From: Dermatemys mawii
Lineage: Eukaryota > Chordata > Testudines > Dermatemydidae
Direction of reading: 5' to 3'
Length of the DNA stretch: 64,000 nt
NCBI GenBank assembly: GCA_007922305.1
Contig: ML677328.1
Span: forward strand, 7,152,540 to 7,216,539
Positions 10,612-23,300 of the stretch are shown piece after piece. The position numbers and the translations under genes are program-made. A model generated the notes under the pieces. It searched no databases. It was not told the DNA's origin and was given only the letters and a program-made list of their open reading frames with translations. Every line of letters begins with the position of its first letter. Position 1 is the first letter of the stretch.

Positions 10612-13600
10612 AGATGGCATCACCATTGCACATAATTGTTGCTGCACTTTCATAAAATAACCAGTATTCTAAGATCTCTGCAACAACTCAGAACAACAGA
10701 GTGGTAATAAGACTGGAAGAAAATGCTTGTCTGAGTGTGAATAACTGCCTTTTCTCCATTTAATCCATTTTAATGAAGGTTTCTAAAAATGATAAGGAGT
10801 TAGTATCTCTTTAAAACTGATGCTGTAGGATCAGTGAAAAGTTGAATGCATATTTCAAAAATTAAAATGTAACTCTTACTCTCACAACTGTGACACAACA
10901 CAAAGACAAATTCTGCCCTCAGTTACTCAAGCACAATTCTGATTGATTTAAATGGCAGCAGTGTGCATGTTACTGAGGTAAAATGTGTCACAATGCACAG
11001 GAGACCAGCACGATAATGATCCCAGTAGCTGCTGTGTAAAAGTGCGTATTCTCCAATGGCACTGATTAATTGGGCCACTCAGACTACACACCTTCAAAGT
11101 TTGTGAGAATTTGAGACTCTCAGGATTGCTCTGCCTGCCGGCTATTGTCTCAACTCCACCGAAGACCATTGTATGCAGCAACCCTTTTACATAGCACATC
11201 CTGCAGCTACATTTCACTTGTTAACTCCCACGAACAGTTTCTAGAAGGAATGTATTGTTATTCACTTAAATGGGACAATTCAATAACAGCAGAGGAAATC
11301 ATGGAGAGTAGCCACAATCCCTCAAAGAAACAGTAACATACAGAGATCTTTCAGTGCTCAGATTTTAACCAAAATCTGACATTTCTCTTATTTTCAGACT
11401 AAATATTGCTTACTCCAGAAGTAAGGTTATTTGTAATTTGGGTCAAATATTGACACTGCAATTATTTCTACTGGTACTTGCCAAAAATGAACGGCATGTC
11501 AATGATCCCAGATCAAATTCCTACTAGGATTAATAGCATTAAAAGCTTCCAGTTATTAGAACAAATGGAATTGCTGATCCAAGGCAAACATTTTGTTGAG
11601 AATAAAAGGGCTCTCATTAAACTAATATTTGCCATATTCAGTTATGGATGATTTATGTATACCTTCCTGTGACCTCTCCCCATTCAGCCTGCCCAAGTAT
11701 TATATTAGTCATTTATTTAACATGTCAATCAATAAAGACAATTAAAAATTCAAGCACAGAAAGAAATATTGTAGTCACAGTGCAAAAAGTTCACAATGAA
11801 ATGTCAATCTGATACAATTTATTGGTCTGTGTTTGTTGGAAACTCAAAATCCATCCCAGGTTTATTGAAAGATACATGAGCCAGATGAGCAAAAGAGAGC
11901 TAATTCAGGAGTTTTCATCCTATGGTTCTTACATGAAACTAAATCAGATTTGGTGGCAGGGACTGAGTTTTGCTTCAGAATTGAGGCTGTTGTAATAATT
12001 GGGTCTACACATTTACCCCATTTACTCACTCAGCAGTTAAATGTGAGTGAAAGTACATAAAATGTCATAATAATCTATCACAATAAACATTGATGGGGAA
12101 AAGCTGCAAAAGGGAGACAAAAAGACTAGATTAATCCAGACAACAGGTCTATTGATGTAACTCAAGGATTGTGTTAAAATCATGCCTGGTAAAGAAGAGA
12201 AACATGGGAACAGAATCAGTGAACCAAAATTAGTGTAAATTGAAATTAGCTCTACTTCATGGACAAAATCATGAGGGGGATGGGGTATTCAACCCATCAT
12301 TTCTTTCTGAGGTCCTTAAAGATATTTTGGGCGGACAATATGGATGGAGAAATCAAAACATTGGCTGATTGAAAGACGAGAGAAGGGGAAGGAGTGAGTT
12401 TGACCACCATGCCTGTCTCCCTCACTGTCTCCTCGGACCTCAGACCTTTGCCTTCCTGATCCTGAGAGATGTCCTGATCGGACCAGTCCTAGAGAAGGAC
12501 CCAGATTACATCATCACCTCTATTCACTTTGGCTAAATGCTGAATACCACCCAGGATGTGAGACTGTGTTGTCCCCCCCACCCCAATATGTCCTTTTCTC
12601 ACACACCCTTGTGTCCTTACCTTGTTCCCCCACCTTGCTTCTTTTCTTTCCTATCCCTCTTCCTTTTTCTTCTGTCTAAAGAGCATCTGTTTTAGTTGTC
12701 CGAGACCACATCTTACAACGCTGCTTTAAGCCAGTGAACACAGAGACAACAAAGCAAAACACTAAACAGTCTGATGGCTGAAAGACTATGTTCTGTGCTT
12801 ATGTTTCTCCAGCAGTGAGGCTGAAAATAACAACAGAGACCGAAGCTACATTTTTCTCTCTGCTGTTTTTATTTTTTCCCCCTTTCATGTGTTTGCCATG
12901 TTGTCTCTTCTAGGAAACAGGATTAGACTTTAACAACCGTTCCAGATCATCACAGTTAACTTGTTCTCTTTTTCCTAAAAAAGGACAGTTATTTCCATCT
13001 TTAATATAATCTGAAAAATGGTTAAATGGAGTCAGATAGCACTCCTTTTAAAAACTCCAGCTAGAGGAAAAGGAACAAGGGATATTAAAATTAAACCCTG
13101 ACTTAATACTTTACATTTTAAATGCTTTAACTGTTTATCTTTTCTCCTCCTCTATCTTTAATAACGGTTTTCAATAATGTGTTTGTTATGGTACTAAGCA
13201 GCATGAAGTCTCTGTATACAAACTACCCAATCTTGTTTAATACTGTTTAATGTTGGACAGTGAAACCGTCACGTTATCACCTTTGAGTCTTTGGGCCCAT
13301 TTATTTCACCTAAATTGATATCACAGCTGTTAACCCAGAGGTGGACCAAGCCCCAAACTGTCTTCCCAAGAGCTTTAAACTAAAACTGACTTCTATACAA
13401 TAATAGTGAGTACTGAATTCCATATAAATATGGAAATACGGAACTATGCTATTTGCTATGGTCCCAACACAGGACAGTGCTTAAGCATATGCTTCAGCCC
13501 ATCCTTCTTCAGGACAGCACTGGAGTGCATGCTTAATTTGAATAGGAGTTTATGTCCTATTAATGAATGATATCCTCAAAAGGGATGCTTTCCTGAATTT

Positions 13601-14120
13601 GGGCCTTTGTAATTGCATAAGGTATCATTCTGGAAATTGGCTCTCAGTATTTTGTCATTTGTTCACAGTGGGCCAAATTCATTGTTGGTACATCATTTAT
13701 TTCTGTGAAGTGACAGAGATGAATTTGGGTGGGAACAGAGCTTGAGATTTTCAAACCAGTGCAGGAATTTAGCCATATCACCTTCCATTAATTTTAATCT
13801 ACAAATCTCAGCTAGAGCCTTTAACTCACCTAGCTGTGCAGTTATTTCACAAAACAGGAAAGAACACAATCTTCTTGCAATCATATTTTATGTTTTTTAT
13901 ATGGCCAAATTATGGCAGGGACCTAGAGTAAGGAATAATGCCCCTCCAAATGGACTGCAAAGAAAGCCTTAGATCCCTTTGCTTTCTAGCTCTGAGCAGC
14001 CCCTTCAAAGAAACTATTCCAGAGTAGAAATAATTCATGCAGCAACAGGATTCATAAAGCACATGAAACATGAGACTACCTGCTTTATCCACTGGTTACA
14101 TTCTGCCATGTCCCTTAAAA
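10612..14120. other. intronic sequence, pyrimidine-rich tract, one palindromic remnant
   Basis: About 3.5 kb without a recognised gene. 12570-12690 is strongly pyrimidine-rich (runs of C and CTTTTTCTT). 13464-13560 (GTGCTTAAGCATATGCTTC, then GGAGTGCATGCTTAATTTG) is a degraded relative of the palindromic repeat at 4434. No open frame here has a recognisable domain. Confidence 0.5.
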
Positions 14121-14125
14121 GCTCC

Positions 14126-14910
14126 TGTCATAAGTGTGAAGTAGCCTAGAATTGGTGTTTACCTGTAAGGGGTTAAGCTAAAGGTAACCTGAGAGGTGGA
14201 CAACTGACCAATGAGAAATTCCTCAAGAGACAAAGGATTTTAAGTTTCAGTTTCTCTCTGGGTCTCTCTCTGTTCACCTCGGCTATGGGGGGAACACAGC
14301 TATGTCTTTCACTGTAACTATAAGATTCTATTAAGTATTGTAGTCAGTAAGTTTACCTTCTCTTTATCACTTGGAGAGTTCTCAGTGGTGAGTGTTGCCT
14401 GGGTGCTTCTTGATATTGTAAACTTCAGCAGAGATATCAACTGTGGGAGAAAATTGCCTTGGAGGAGAGGTTTGGTTTCTGAATCCTTTTGTTGATTATG
14501 GTAGATGCTGTTCTACTGATGGTTATAAGGAATTTATTCCTTTCTCTTTTTCTTTTATTAAAATCTTTCTTTTAAGAAGCTGACTGCTTGTTTTTCATTG
14601 TGTAAGATCCTGGTTTCGGATCGGGCACGTCTCGCAGGATCAGGCGAGGTTTGTTTTTTTTTTCTCTCAAGCTTCCCAGGGAAGGAAGAAGTTTGGGGGG
14701 TTAGTGGAAAGGGAAAGAAGGGTCCCCAAACTACCCTAGACCTAGTTTGGGTGGTGGCAGTGTACCAGGTCCAGATACAGAAGAATTTGTGTTCTGGGGA
14801 AAAACATTTTAACCCAAGCTGGTAAAATAAGCTTGTGGAGGTTATTTCTTTTTTCATGCGGGTCCCCACATCTGTACCCTAGAGTTCAGAGTGGGGAGGC
14901 AATCCTGACA
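14126..14910 (+). mobile_element. solo LTR, 785 bp, 5-bp target duplication GCTCC
   Basis: The element begins TGTCATAAG and ends AATCCTGACA, giving the TG...CA ends and 5-bp inverted tips (TGTCA/TGACA) of a long terminal repeat. It is flanked by GCTCC at 14121-14125 and 14911-14915. A polyadenylation signal ATTAAA lies at 14557-14562 after a T/C-rich stretch, which sets the plus orientation and would place R and U5 downstream. No internal gag or pol sequence accompanies it, so it is a solo LTR left by recombination. The class (endogenous retrovirus or Gypsy) is not resolved; both make 5-bp duplications. Confidence 0.88.
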
Positions 14911-14915
14911 GCTCC

Positions 14916-15153
14916 CACTATGGAAGAGCTGCAAAGTTTGACATTTTCCAAGCAATAAATAGGCAAAGGGCACACAAGCACTATCAACCCCAAGCATTCA
15001 AAATCATGAGTCATTGTAAGATTGGCTTAAACATCAGGATATTTTGAAAAATAATAAATCTTGAATTCTATTTATTTGTATTTTGGCATCATAGCCATTA
15101 TTCATCACACTTTTCAAGCTTTTCTCTGAAACCACAAGGGCTGAAAGCTTTTG
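14916..15153. other. intronic spacer
   Basis: Short AT-rich spacer between the solo LTR and the fold-back transposon. Confidence 0.5.
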
Positions 15154-15956
15154 ATTTACATTAGGGCTGTCAATTAATCACAGTTAACTCATGCGATTAA
15201 CAAAAAAATGAATTGCAACTAAAAAAATTAACCATGATTAATCACACCGTTAAACAATAGAATACCAATTTAAAACGTATTGAATTTTTGGATGTTTTTC
15301 TACATTTTCAAATGTATTGATTTATATTACAATACAGAATACAAAGTGTTCAGCGCTCACTTTACATTATTTTTATTACAAATATTGCACTGTAAAAATG
15401 AAAAACAAAATAAACAGTATTTTGCAATTCACCTCATACAAGTACTGTAGTGCAATCTCTTTATCATGAAAGTGTTACTTAACAAAGTATATATTTTTTG
15501 TTACATTACTGAACTCAAAAACAAAACAATGTAAAACTTTAGATCCTAATGTCCACTCAGTCCTACTTCTTCTTCAGCCAATCACTAAGACCAAAAGTCT
15601 GTTTACGTTTACAGGAGATACTGCTGCCTGCTTCTTATTGACAACGTTAGCTGAAAGTGAGAACAGGCATTCACGTGGCACTTTTGTAGCTGGCATTGCA
15701 AGGTATTTATGTACCAGATATGCTAAACATTCATATGCCCCTTCATGCTTCGGCCATCATTGCAGAAGACGCACGTCCATGTTGATGATATTCATTAAAA
15801 AAATAATATGTTAATTAAATTTGCATCCGAACTCCTTGGGGGAGAACTGTATATCTCCTGTTTGGTTTTACCTGCATTCTGCCATATATTTCATGTTATA
15901 GCAGTCTCAGATGATGACGCAGCGTATGTTAGTTTAAAAACACTGTCACAGCAGAT

Positions 15957-16200
15957 TTGACAAAATGCAAAGAAGGTACCAATGTGAGATTTCTAAAGAT
16001 AGCTACAGCACTCAACCCAAGGTTTAAGAATCCTAAGTGCATTCCAAAATTTGAGAGGGACGAGGTGTGGAGAATGCTTTCAGAAGTCTTAAAAGAGCAA
16101 CACTCCAATGCAGAAACTACAGAACCTGAACCACCAAAAAAAGAAAATCAACCTTCTGCTGGTGGCATCTGACTCAGATGATGAAAATGAACATGCGTCA
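15957..16200 (+). pseudogene. hAT transposase fragment, central region
   Basis: The frame from 15957 reads LTKCKEGTNVRFLKIATALNPRFKN-like sequence and then a Glu/Pro-rich linker; such ALDPRFK-type segments precede the dimerisation domain in ZBED/hAT transposases. After about 16135 the reading shifts frame into LLVASDSDDENEHAS. The N-terminal BED zinc finger and catalytic residues are absent. It is part of the fold-back element and not a host gene. Confidence 0.75.
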
Positions 16201-16243
16201 GTTCCCACTGCTTTGGATCATTATCGAGCAGAACTCATCATCA

Positions 16244-16477
16244 GCTTAGACACATTCTGTGGAATGGTGGTTGATGCATGAAGGGACATATGAATTTTTA
16301 GTGCATCTGGCACATAAATATCTTGTGATACTGGTTACAACAGTGCCATATGAATGCTTGTTCTCACTTTCAGGTGACATTGTAAACAAGAAGTGGGCAG
16401 AATTATTTCCTGCTAATTGTAACTGGTTTGTGTCAGCGATTGGCTGCAGAAGAACTGAGTGGACTTGTAGGCTTTGA
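16244..16477 (+). pseudogene. hAT C-terminal dimerisation domain remnant
   Basis: The frame from 16259 reads MEWWLMHEGTYEFLVHLAHK, then YLVILVTTVPYECLFSLSGD and IVNKKWAEL. WW, LA.KYL, TTVP.E.LFS..GDIVNKK is the signature of the hAT family dimerisation domain (hATC); the usual Arg after E is Cys here and other positions are degenerate. The left arm of the same element carries this segment in antisense, so any read-through transcript could fold on itself. Confidence 0.82.
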
Positions 16478-16782
16478 AGTTTTACATTGTTTTATTTTTA
16501 AATGGTGTTATTTTTTGTACATAATTCTACATTCGTAAATTCAACTTTCATGATAAAGAGATTGCACTACAGTACTTGTATTAGGTGAATTAAAAATACT
16601 ATTTCGTTTGTTTTTTACTGTGCAAATATTTGTGACCAAAAATAAATATAAAGTGAGCACTGTACACTTTGTATTCTGTTGTAATTTAAATCAATATATT
16701 TGAAAATGTAGAAAACATTCAAAAATATTTAAATAAATGGTATTCTATTATTGTTTAATCATTTGACAGACCTAATTTATTT

Positions 16783-17443
16783 TAAATGGAAGTGGAGATC
16801 TTAACGTAACAACAGGAATTGGGATTAAGAAAATTCCCTAATATCATGAGCTAACGATAAAATCATGAAAGTTAGCAACACTGTCATGCTGCAATACAAA
16901 TATATAATTTTGTGTCAGGAATACAATATTTTGATGTTGTGTGCTTGAATATAAGCCTTCTTCCCTGCCCTTCCTTTATTCCCTGAAAATCTAGGTGGTC
17001 ACCCTATGCAGAGTGACCTCTCTACCACAATTTAAAGAAGCCAGGATAAGGTTTGTTGATTCTGCCCTATGCTCCTGGTAGGGGTGACAGGATATTGACA
17101 TGCCCACCAACCAGAATTCACCCTATTGATTCCTTCCTTTGTGTGCATGCAGGTCCACAGTCACATACTTCCTCTAACTAGAAAAGAAAAAGAAAAAAGC
17201 CATCAGCCTATGTTCTATTTTCACCAAAGCTGCTCTGTATTCCAGGAAGTGGAGTGTACAGAATAGCAGCACAGAAAAGTCAAATTCTGTGATTCTCTGA
17301 TTACAATGAATAATCAGAAACCAAAAGTTCTGCTATGATAGTGAACTACATCTCTACTGCAATCTGCATTTATCATTCTCCAGTTTAGTAAAGAGGCAAG
17401 GTGGGGGATTATTACAGTAGAAGGGACAAATGTGCACTTTAGT
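16783..17443. other. intronic sequence, no recognised feature
   Basis: No gene or repeat recognised. Confidence 0.5.
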
Positions 17444-17643
17444 TAGAATCATAGAATATGAGAGTTGGAAAGGACCTAAGGAGATCATCTATTCCAACTC
17501 GCTGCTCAAAGCAGGACCAATCTCAAGTAAATCATCCAACAAATTTTTGCCCCATATCCCTAAACGGCCCCCTCAAGGATTCAGCTCACAACCCAGGGTT
17601 TAGCAAGCCAATGCTTAAGCCACTGAGTTATTCCTCAGCCCCA
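17444..17643 (-). mobile_element. tRNA-derived SINE with CR1-like tail (turtle Cry I type), copy 1
   Basis: On the minus strand it reads from the tRNA-related head: an A-box-like TAACTCAGTGG, GCATTGGCTTGCTAAACC, a B-box-like GGTTGTGAGCTGAATCC, then CTTGAGGGGGCCGTTTAGGG, a linker, and a CR1-type 3' tail (GGTCCTGCTTTGAGC, GATGATCTCCTTAGGTCC and TCTATGATTCT in sense). This head-plus-CR1-tail structure is the Cry I SINE family described from hidden-necked turtles. Boxes are mutated, so it is probably inactive. Confidence 0.85.
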
Positions 17644-19906
17644 TCCTTCCCAATATACTAATCCACAGGACTCTGACAGTGTTTGGGAGGAACACACCTT
17701 ACATTAAAGAAATGAGCAGAAATGGTGTTCTGCTTTGCACCACTCTCTCTCCCCATATGCTGCACAAGTAGGTGTGTGAAGACAGAGAAGGGAGGCAAGT
17801 TTTGTAAGGAAAGTATTTCTGCTGTCACTCATTTGTACTACAGCATTACCTTAGGCCTGTTATTATAAGGTAAACCACATATCCTGGTGTGTTAGAGACC
17901 AAACCCAAGTATATGATGGTTCTGAAGTTCCAGATGGGATAATAGCTTATTCTACTCTGTCATCTGCTTTCTGAGTAAAATGGTGATATTTGAAATTAAA
18001 TCAGATGTACAGAAACTCTTTCTTTAATCTGTGTATTAGAAACATGTTAACATTAGTTTTCATAAACATTTGTAACTCCTTGTTATCCTTCATGTTGGGC
18101 AGGAGCCCTGGTCCAGCTTTTTACTCAGTTTTTACACCTGGCACTTTCACTGCACACTTACTTGTCCTGCAGCAGGTAGGGATTCCCTTCTCTTGTTGGG
18201 CCAGGGCACATGAAGCTGATTTTCCAGGTGGGATTTTGCCACCTGTCTACAGAACTCCAAGTACCTTCAAAGTAGCCTATCCCCTCTGTTGCTTGCTCTG
18301 GATATATAACACAGTGCCCCTTTCACAGTTTCATTACTGAAATTCAAGCATGCTACCATACTTACATATGCTGGCATGGTCTGCTCTCAAACTCCTTAAA
18401 AATAAGCATTGATGCCTCACATAAAATGAATCCTTGAACTATTACTTTCATGTTGGCTTCCTTACCAATTTCCTTTCACCAAAAAATCTGTCCAGGTTCT
18501 TATGTTGTTTCCCATCACTGTGGCTTCTGAGAACCATATGCAGTTCCCTTTGCCTACCATTATAGTCACAATTTCATGAGAAGTAACTCTACAAAAGTCC
18601 AAAGAGCCACAGTAAGAAGAAAATCCCCATTTTACTTCCTTAACCCACATCGTGTCCTTAAAATAAATCAGTGTGCTGAGCCTTTAATCCTTTCTGCTTC
18701 ATATAAATGTTATCAGTCAAGTAATTGGTCTCAGCTGAAGTATGACAAAACCAACCTCCTCCACATGCCATGACTCTGAAGGGACCACTATTTACCCATT
18801 TCTCTCTCCATGGGCTTCATTGCAGAAGAGCAGTGCGCTGAGGAATGTGCCCCATGAGACCAACACCAATGGCATCCCTTGCAGACATGGCTTTAATACA
18901 CTGACAAACCTATGGCAATAGCCTTTGTCCTTTTCCTTGTCATCTCTTCTGGCTGCATTCAGAAGATAGGGTTGTGAAATTTAATCAGACCCATTGTAGA
19001 GCCTTTCTGAGGCAAAGCAGAAAACACCTATCTGACAGCTTCATGCAGAGACTCTCATCTGTTCCCTCTATTATGAAAGCCAGACATGACAGTGGTTCTC
19101 TCTTGCACAGACTTAAGGTAATCAATAACCAGCCAACCTTCCTCTCTCCCCTTCACCCACACAAACCCTTTCTAAAACCAATCAGACATTTCAAAGCAGT
19201 TCTGTGTCAAATTGCCAAAAAGGACAAGAAATTCATCCTGAGAAGTGTCAGAAGATGCTTGCTACCATTAGGTGACATGGCTTTAAAATTCCGTGAGTTT
19301 CTCCAAACTTCACTAGAGATTAATTTGATTCTATTTATGTAGATAAACTTGCTCAGTCCATAATTGACCCCCTCTCTTTTCCTTACAGTCAATTTTTTAA
19401 AAAAGGAAAAAGCCCCAAAAGGATACGTATTTTACCATATAACATTTTTAGCATTGATATTGTCGTAGTGCTTAATAGCCTCTTTGTGCTAATTTGCCCT
19501 GTCATTGCTCTCAAGAAAAAGCTGGCAATTAAATCCCTTTTGTAAGTAATGTCTTGTCTTATTTTGTATGTTGTGCATTGTTTGTCAGTTTATGTTCATT
19601 TACAGATACTTTAACTCCAAGAGTCAGTGCGCAAGATAACACCAGTGAGGGGAATTTAGAGGGCTGAGATATGAAGCCTTTCATTTCTATGTTTACTGTC
19701 CAAATGCAACCCATATAGGCAGTGGGTTAGTTGCTCCCTTCCGACGGCTGTTCAGTGGCCCTGTGTGAAATGAGTTTGTTGTCTCAGTTTTACCTCCATA
19801 TCACAAAACAAAAAAAAAACCTCAAACCACGGCCACATATGTCAGCTATGTGAGTAACATAAGCAGAGAGGCCACAGACTGATCAGACATCCCTCACTCT
19901 ACAGGC
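17644..19906. other. intronic sequence, no recognised feature
   Basis: About 2.3 kb. A 116-codon open frame at 17990-18340 and a 122-codon frame at 18974-19342 have no recognisable domain and no supporting signals; read as chance. Confidence 0.5.
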
Positions 19907-20310
19907 CTACACGGTGTTCTGGAGTTCACGGGAGTGAGCCTCCCAGCTAGGGTGACCAGACAGCAAGTGTGAAAAACTGAGACAGAGGGTGGGTGATAAT
20001 AGGAGCCTATATAAGAAAAAGACCCAACAATCAGGACTGTCCCTATAAAATAGGGACATCTGGTCACCCTACTCCCAGCCTGAGTCAACAGACTTGTGTA
20101 AGCTGTACAGACAGCACTTTCAAGTTTTGGCTCAGGCTCGGAAGCCTAGGGATGGCAGTGGGTTTGAGAGCCCAAGCCACAACTTCAAAGCACTGTCCGG
20201 ACAGCTATTTTCAGAGTGCTAACCCAAGCCCCACTAACCCAAGTCTGATGACCTGGGCTGGGAGGCTTACTCCCGTGGGCTTCAAAACGGTATGTAGACA
20301 TACCCTGAAA
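19907..20310. mobile_element. palindromic element interrupted by a MITE
   Basis: The left arm CACGGGAGTGAGCCTCCCAGC (19927-19947, given to 21 bases only to mark the arm; its inverse begins GCTGGGAGGCTTACTCCCGTG at 20258) shows 20 of 21 complementary positions. The ends GGCCTACACGGTGTTCTGG and GGTATGTAGACATACCCT resemble reptile elements with CTACAC/TGTAGAC termini. Removing the 124-bp MITE and one copy of CTCCCAGC restores a continuous left half that then reads on into CCTGAGTCAACAGACTTG, matching the inverse of the right half (CAAGTCTGATGACCTGGG). Confidence 0.7.
19948..20071. mobile_element. 124-bp hAT-type MITE, TIR TAGGGTGACCAGA (copy 2), nested
   Basis: The ends TAGGGTGACCAGA and TCTGGTCACCCTA are perfect 13-bp inverted repeats. 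The flanks are CTCCCAGC on both sides (19940-19947 and 20072-20079), an exact 8-bp target duplication. It sits inside the older palindromic element at 19907-20310. Confidence 0.93.
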
Positions 20311-23300
20311 TACCCCCTTCTCCACAGACCTTATCTACGCTGAAGTTAGACAGGTGCTAGTGTGACCATATCAATGTCGACAAAGCCATGGTGCTGGTCA
20401 CTCACATTTAATGCTGGAGGCACATGAGCGAAGCTTGCACTGCTACTTCTTGTGCTGTACCTGCTCTTTGGTTAAACAGGGGATGTTAGGGTCAAATTTT
20501 GAAAAGCAACTAAATGATGTGGGAGACCACGTACTGTTTTCAAAAGAGATGTTGGAGCACCGAAAGTCAATGAGATTTTAGCTCTTAAATCACTTTTGAA
20601 AATGGGATTTCAGCTTCTAGGTCGTTTAATCATTTTTGAAAATGTTACCCTTAGCCTCCAGGGCAGTCAATTTGGCAATTTTTATGAATACTAAATTTTC
20701 TCCTCCTCACAGAAATCCATAAATAGCATATAGACTATGAAGACTACAACACACATATAATAGGAGGATTATTATAGCGATATGAAGAGTGATTTACTAG
20801 TTAATGAAAGAAAATATGGTGAGTTGTTTCTTGTAATATTGTTAATTTTAAAGTTTTGGCAATAAGAAAAGAAATATTCCTTATGCACTGGAGGAAGTAC
20901 AAAAAAAGAATGGAGAGTAACTAAAGACAAATTATCCACCAATTGATGCAGTCTCAAATACTTCCATCATGAGTACTATTAAGAATAATTGATACCCTCG
21001 GCTTGCTTGAACTACAATTTTTCTTCTAGCCATCGTCCTTTTGACTCTCTTTCACACGCCAAAGTTGCAATCATCTGAGGAGGCGACAGTAATGGTTGTG
21101 ACAACAGATATTGGTCATAAGAGCAGGAAAGATTTACTGATAGGAACATTAAATTTAATATTTAACAAAGTAGACCAGCCACCAGGAAGTTATTGGGTGT
21201 CCAGGCAATGGAGAGAGAATGAGCTTGGAGAGTCAAAAGCGACCTGGAACGATGCATGCTAGTGGCTGGAGATTTCAAGATGTGTTGCAGAGTAATTGAA
21301 ACGGTCTTGAATAGGCTAGTGAGGGAATTCTCCGAAGAAAGAGCCCTAGCTCTAGCTGGGCTTTAGGGAGTGGCATTCAGACTGGATTTAAAATACATAG
21401 GTCCCATGCTACCTCTCCTGGTCCAAAAAAACCCCCAACCCACAAAGGCACCATGATCGTGGCGTTCAGAAGAGGCAGGAGAATGTGAGATTAAAAGCAG
21501 GTTTAAGAGATTTTAAGGCCAGAGACTGTTACAACTATTTAGCCTGAACTCCTGCATCACAAAGGCTAGAATTTCACCCACTGATTTCAGCATCAAGCCA
21601 ATAATTTAAGAATTTACCAGAACCAGGGGAATTTTTTCAAAGAGATAAATGGGAGTTAGGTGCCCAACTCCCATTGACTTTCAATATCCAAGGATCCCAA
21701 TAACCCTTAGATGTAGATAAGATGCAGTACTACCATGAGGGAGAAAACTGGAATAAAACCTAATGTTTTTTTAACAAATTGTGTAATAGAATCTAGTATA
21801 AAAAAATCTTAAAATGCCTTTATTATAATCATAGTTACTGCATGACAGCACTACACGGCAGAATTAAGGATGTTTGAGTGCTTCAGCTGTGCGCTTATCT
21901 TAACATATTTGGAGTTCTATTAAGCATAATCTTAATTCTGACCTTCTTGTCTGGGGATAGTTTTGGGTAGTTATAACATCCCTGTTTTTCACCATTAAGT
22001 TACTTATACCTACTGCCCACCTTAACTCCAACTAAATCTAGGTTTTTTTTGGTTGGGGTTTTTTTTTTTGGTCTAGGAATTACTAGTTATATTTTGAGAT
22101 CCATCAAGTAGGTTAAAAGCAGTAGCATCATGGAACAGAGTGTTAGGGATACACAGGATCAGAGCTATGTATACTCAGATGTTTGGATTCATAAGAATTA
22201 GTATAAATCTTCCTACCCACCCCCAATAGTTGTACAAACTCTCATGAAAACAAAGTTTCAGGTTCAAACACACAGAAAAATCCAAAACACAAACAATGCC
22301 TGATTTTGAGTCAATCCTCCTAGTTTTAGGCAGTTTCCTCATCCAACCATAAGTCACCTCAATTTCACATGAAACGTTGGCTCAAATTCACAGTTAATCC
22401 AGAACTGCAAATCTCAGCAAGCCTTTTTTGGTAGCTCAAGTCCAGAATTTGTAACAAATCCCATAACCTGGTACAAACTTGCCTGGTTTGACATCTTACT
22501 AGGTAAGTTTCAGAGCTCTGCTGTGAGAGCCTTCTGACTCACCACAGATTGAGCTGAACGCCAATGGGAACAAATTGAAATGACTTAAAAGAAAAGACCT
22601 GTATGATCATCGCAAAAAAAGGACACTAGGTTTTTTTCTTGTGCAAATGTAATACTTGAATTGTTACTGGTGATAAAGAAAGATGCTTATGAAGTCTAGA
22701 AGCTGGTGAAAGAGCACATTAGTTTGGCTTATTGATGGATATAGCAGTAATAATGCTGGTGTACACTATCTGGTGGTAATACGTCATCAGACAGGAAAAA
22801 AGTGCAAGTTTTCAACAATTCACTCACCTGTAAATACTACAAATGGAACTTTTAAAAAAAAGCTCACCTCAAGATAGAAACCAACTGTGATCTTTATCAA
22901 AACCAATACAGCAGGCCAGATCAGCAGCACTTCTGCTGGTGAATAAGGATGCCATGCTATTTACAAACATAATACACACAATCATTGAGATTTAATACTG
23001 TGATAATTCAAATTGTAAAGGGCTGGCTATCTCTGTATCAGCAGTCTAGGGGCTTGTATATTTCAGCATCTTAGAAAAGTGCTTATCTTTGGTTACATGA
23101 TGAAGGGGACTACAGATCACGCTTTTATTTTTATATTCATGGAAAGAGACAGAAGCGTGCATTGAAATATGTTTGAGAATGAGAAAGCTCGTACTTGAAC
23201 AACCAAATGTGTTGAATGAATTTTAAAATGTAGCTCAGTCAACAACAGCATGACTTGTGGTGTACCAAAAGGAACACAGCTATACCATTTTGATAGTGAA

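Larger units (their letters stand above)
15162..16774 (+). mobile_element. fold-back hAT transposon (ZBED-like transposase remnant), 1613 bp
   Basis: It starts TAGGGCTGTCAATTAATCAC and ends TTGACAGACCTA. The left arm (15162 to about 15785) is an inverted copy of the right arm (about 16243-16774): for example GTACTGTAGTGCAATCTC at 15454 faces GAGATTGCACTACAGTAC at 16558, and CATATGCCCCTTCATGC at 15743 faces GCATGAAGGGACATATG at 16274. The middle and right arm carry a broken transposase. Flanks ATTTACAT and ATTTATTT agree at 6 of 8 positions, compatible with a decayed 8-bp hAT duplication. The copy is internally deleted, with stops and a frameshift, so it cannot encode an active enzyme. Confidence 0.88.
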
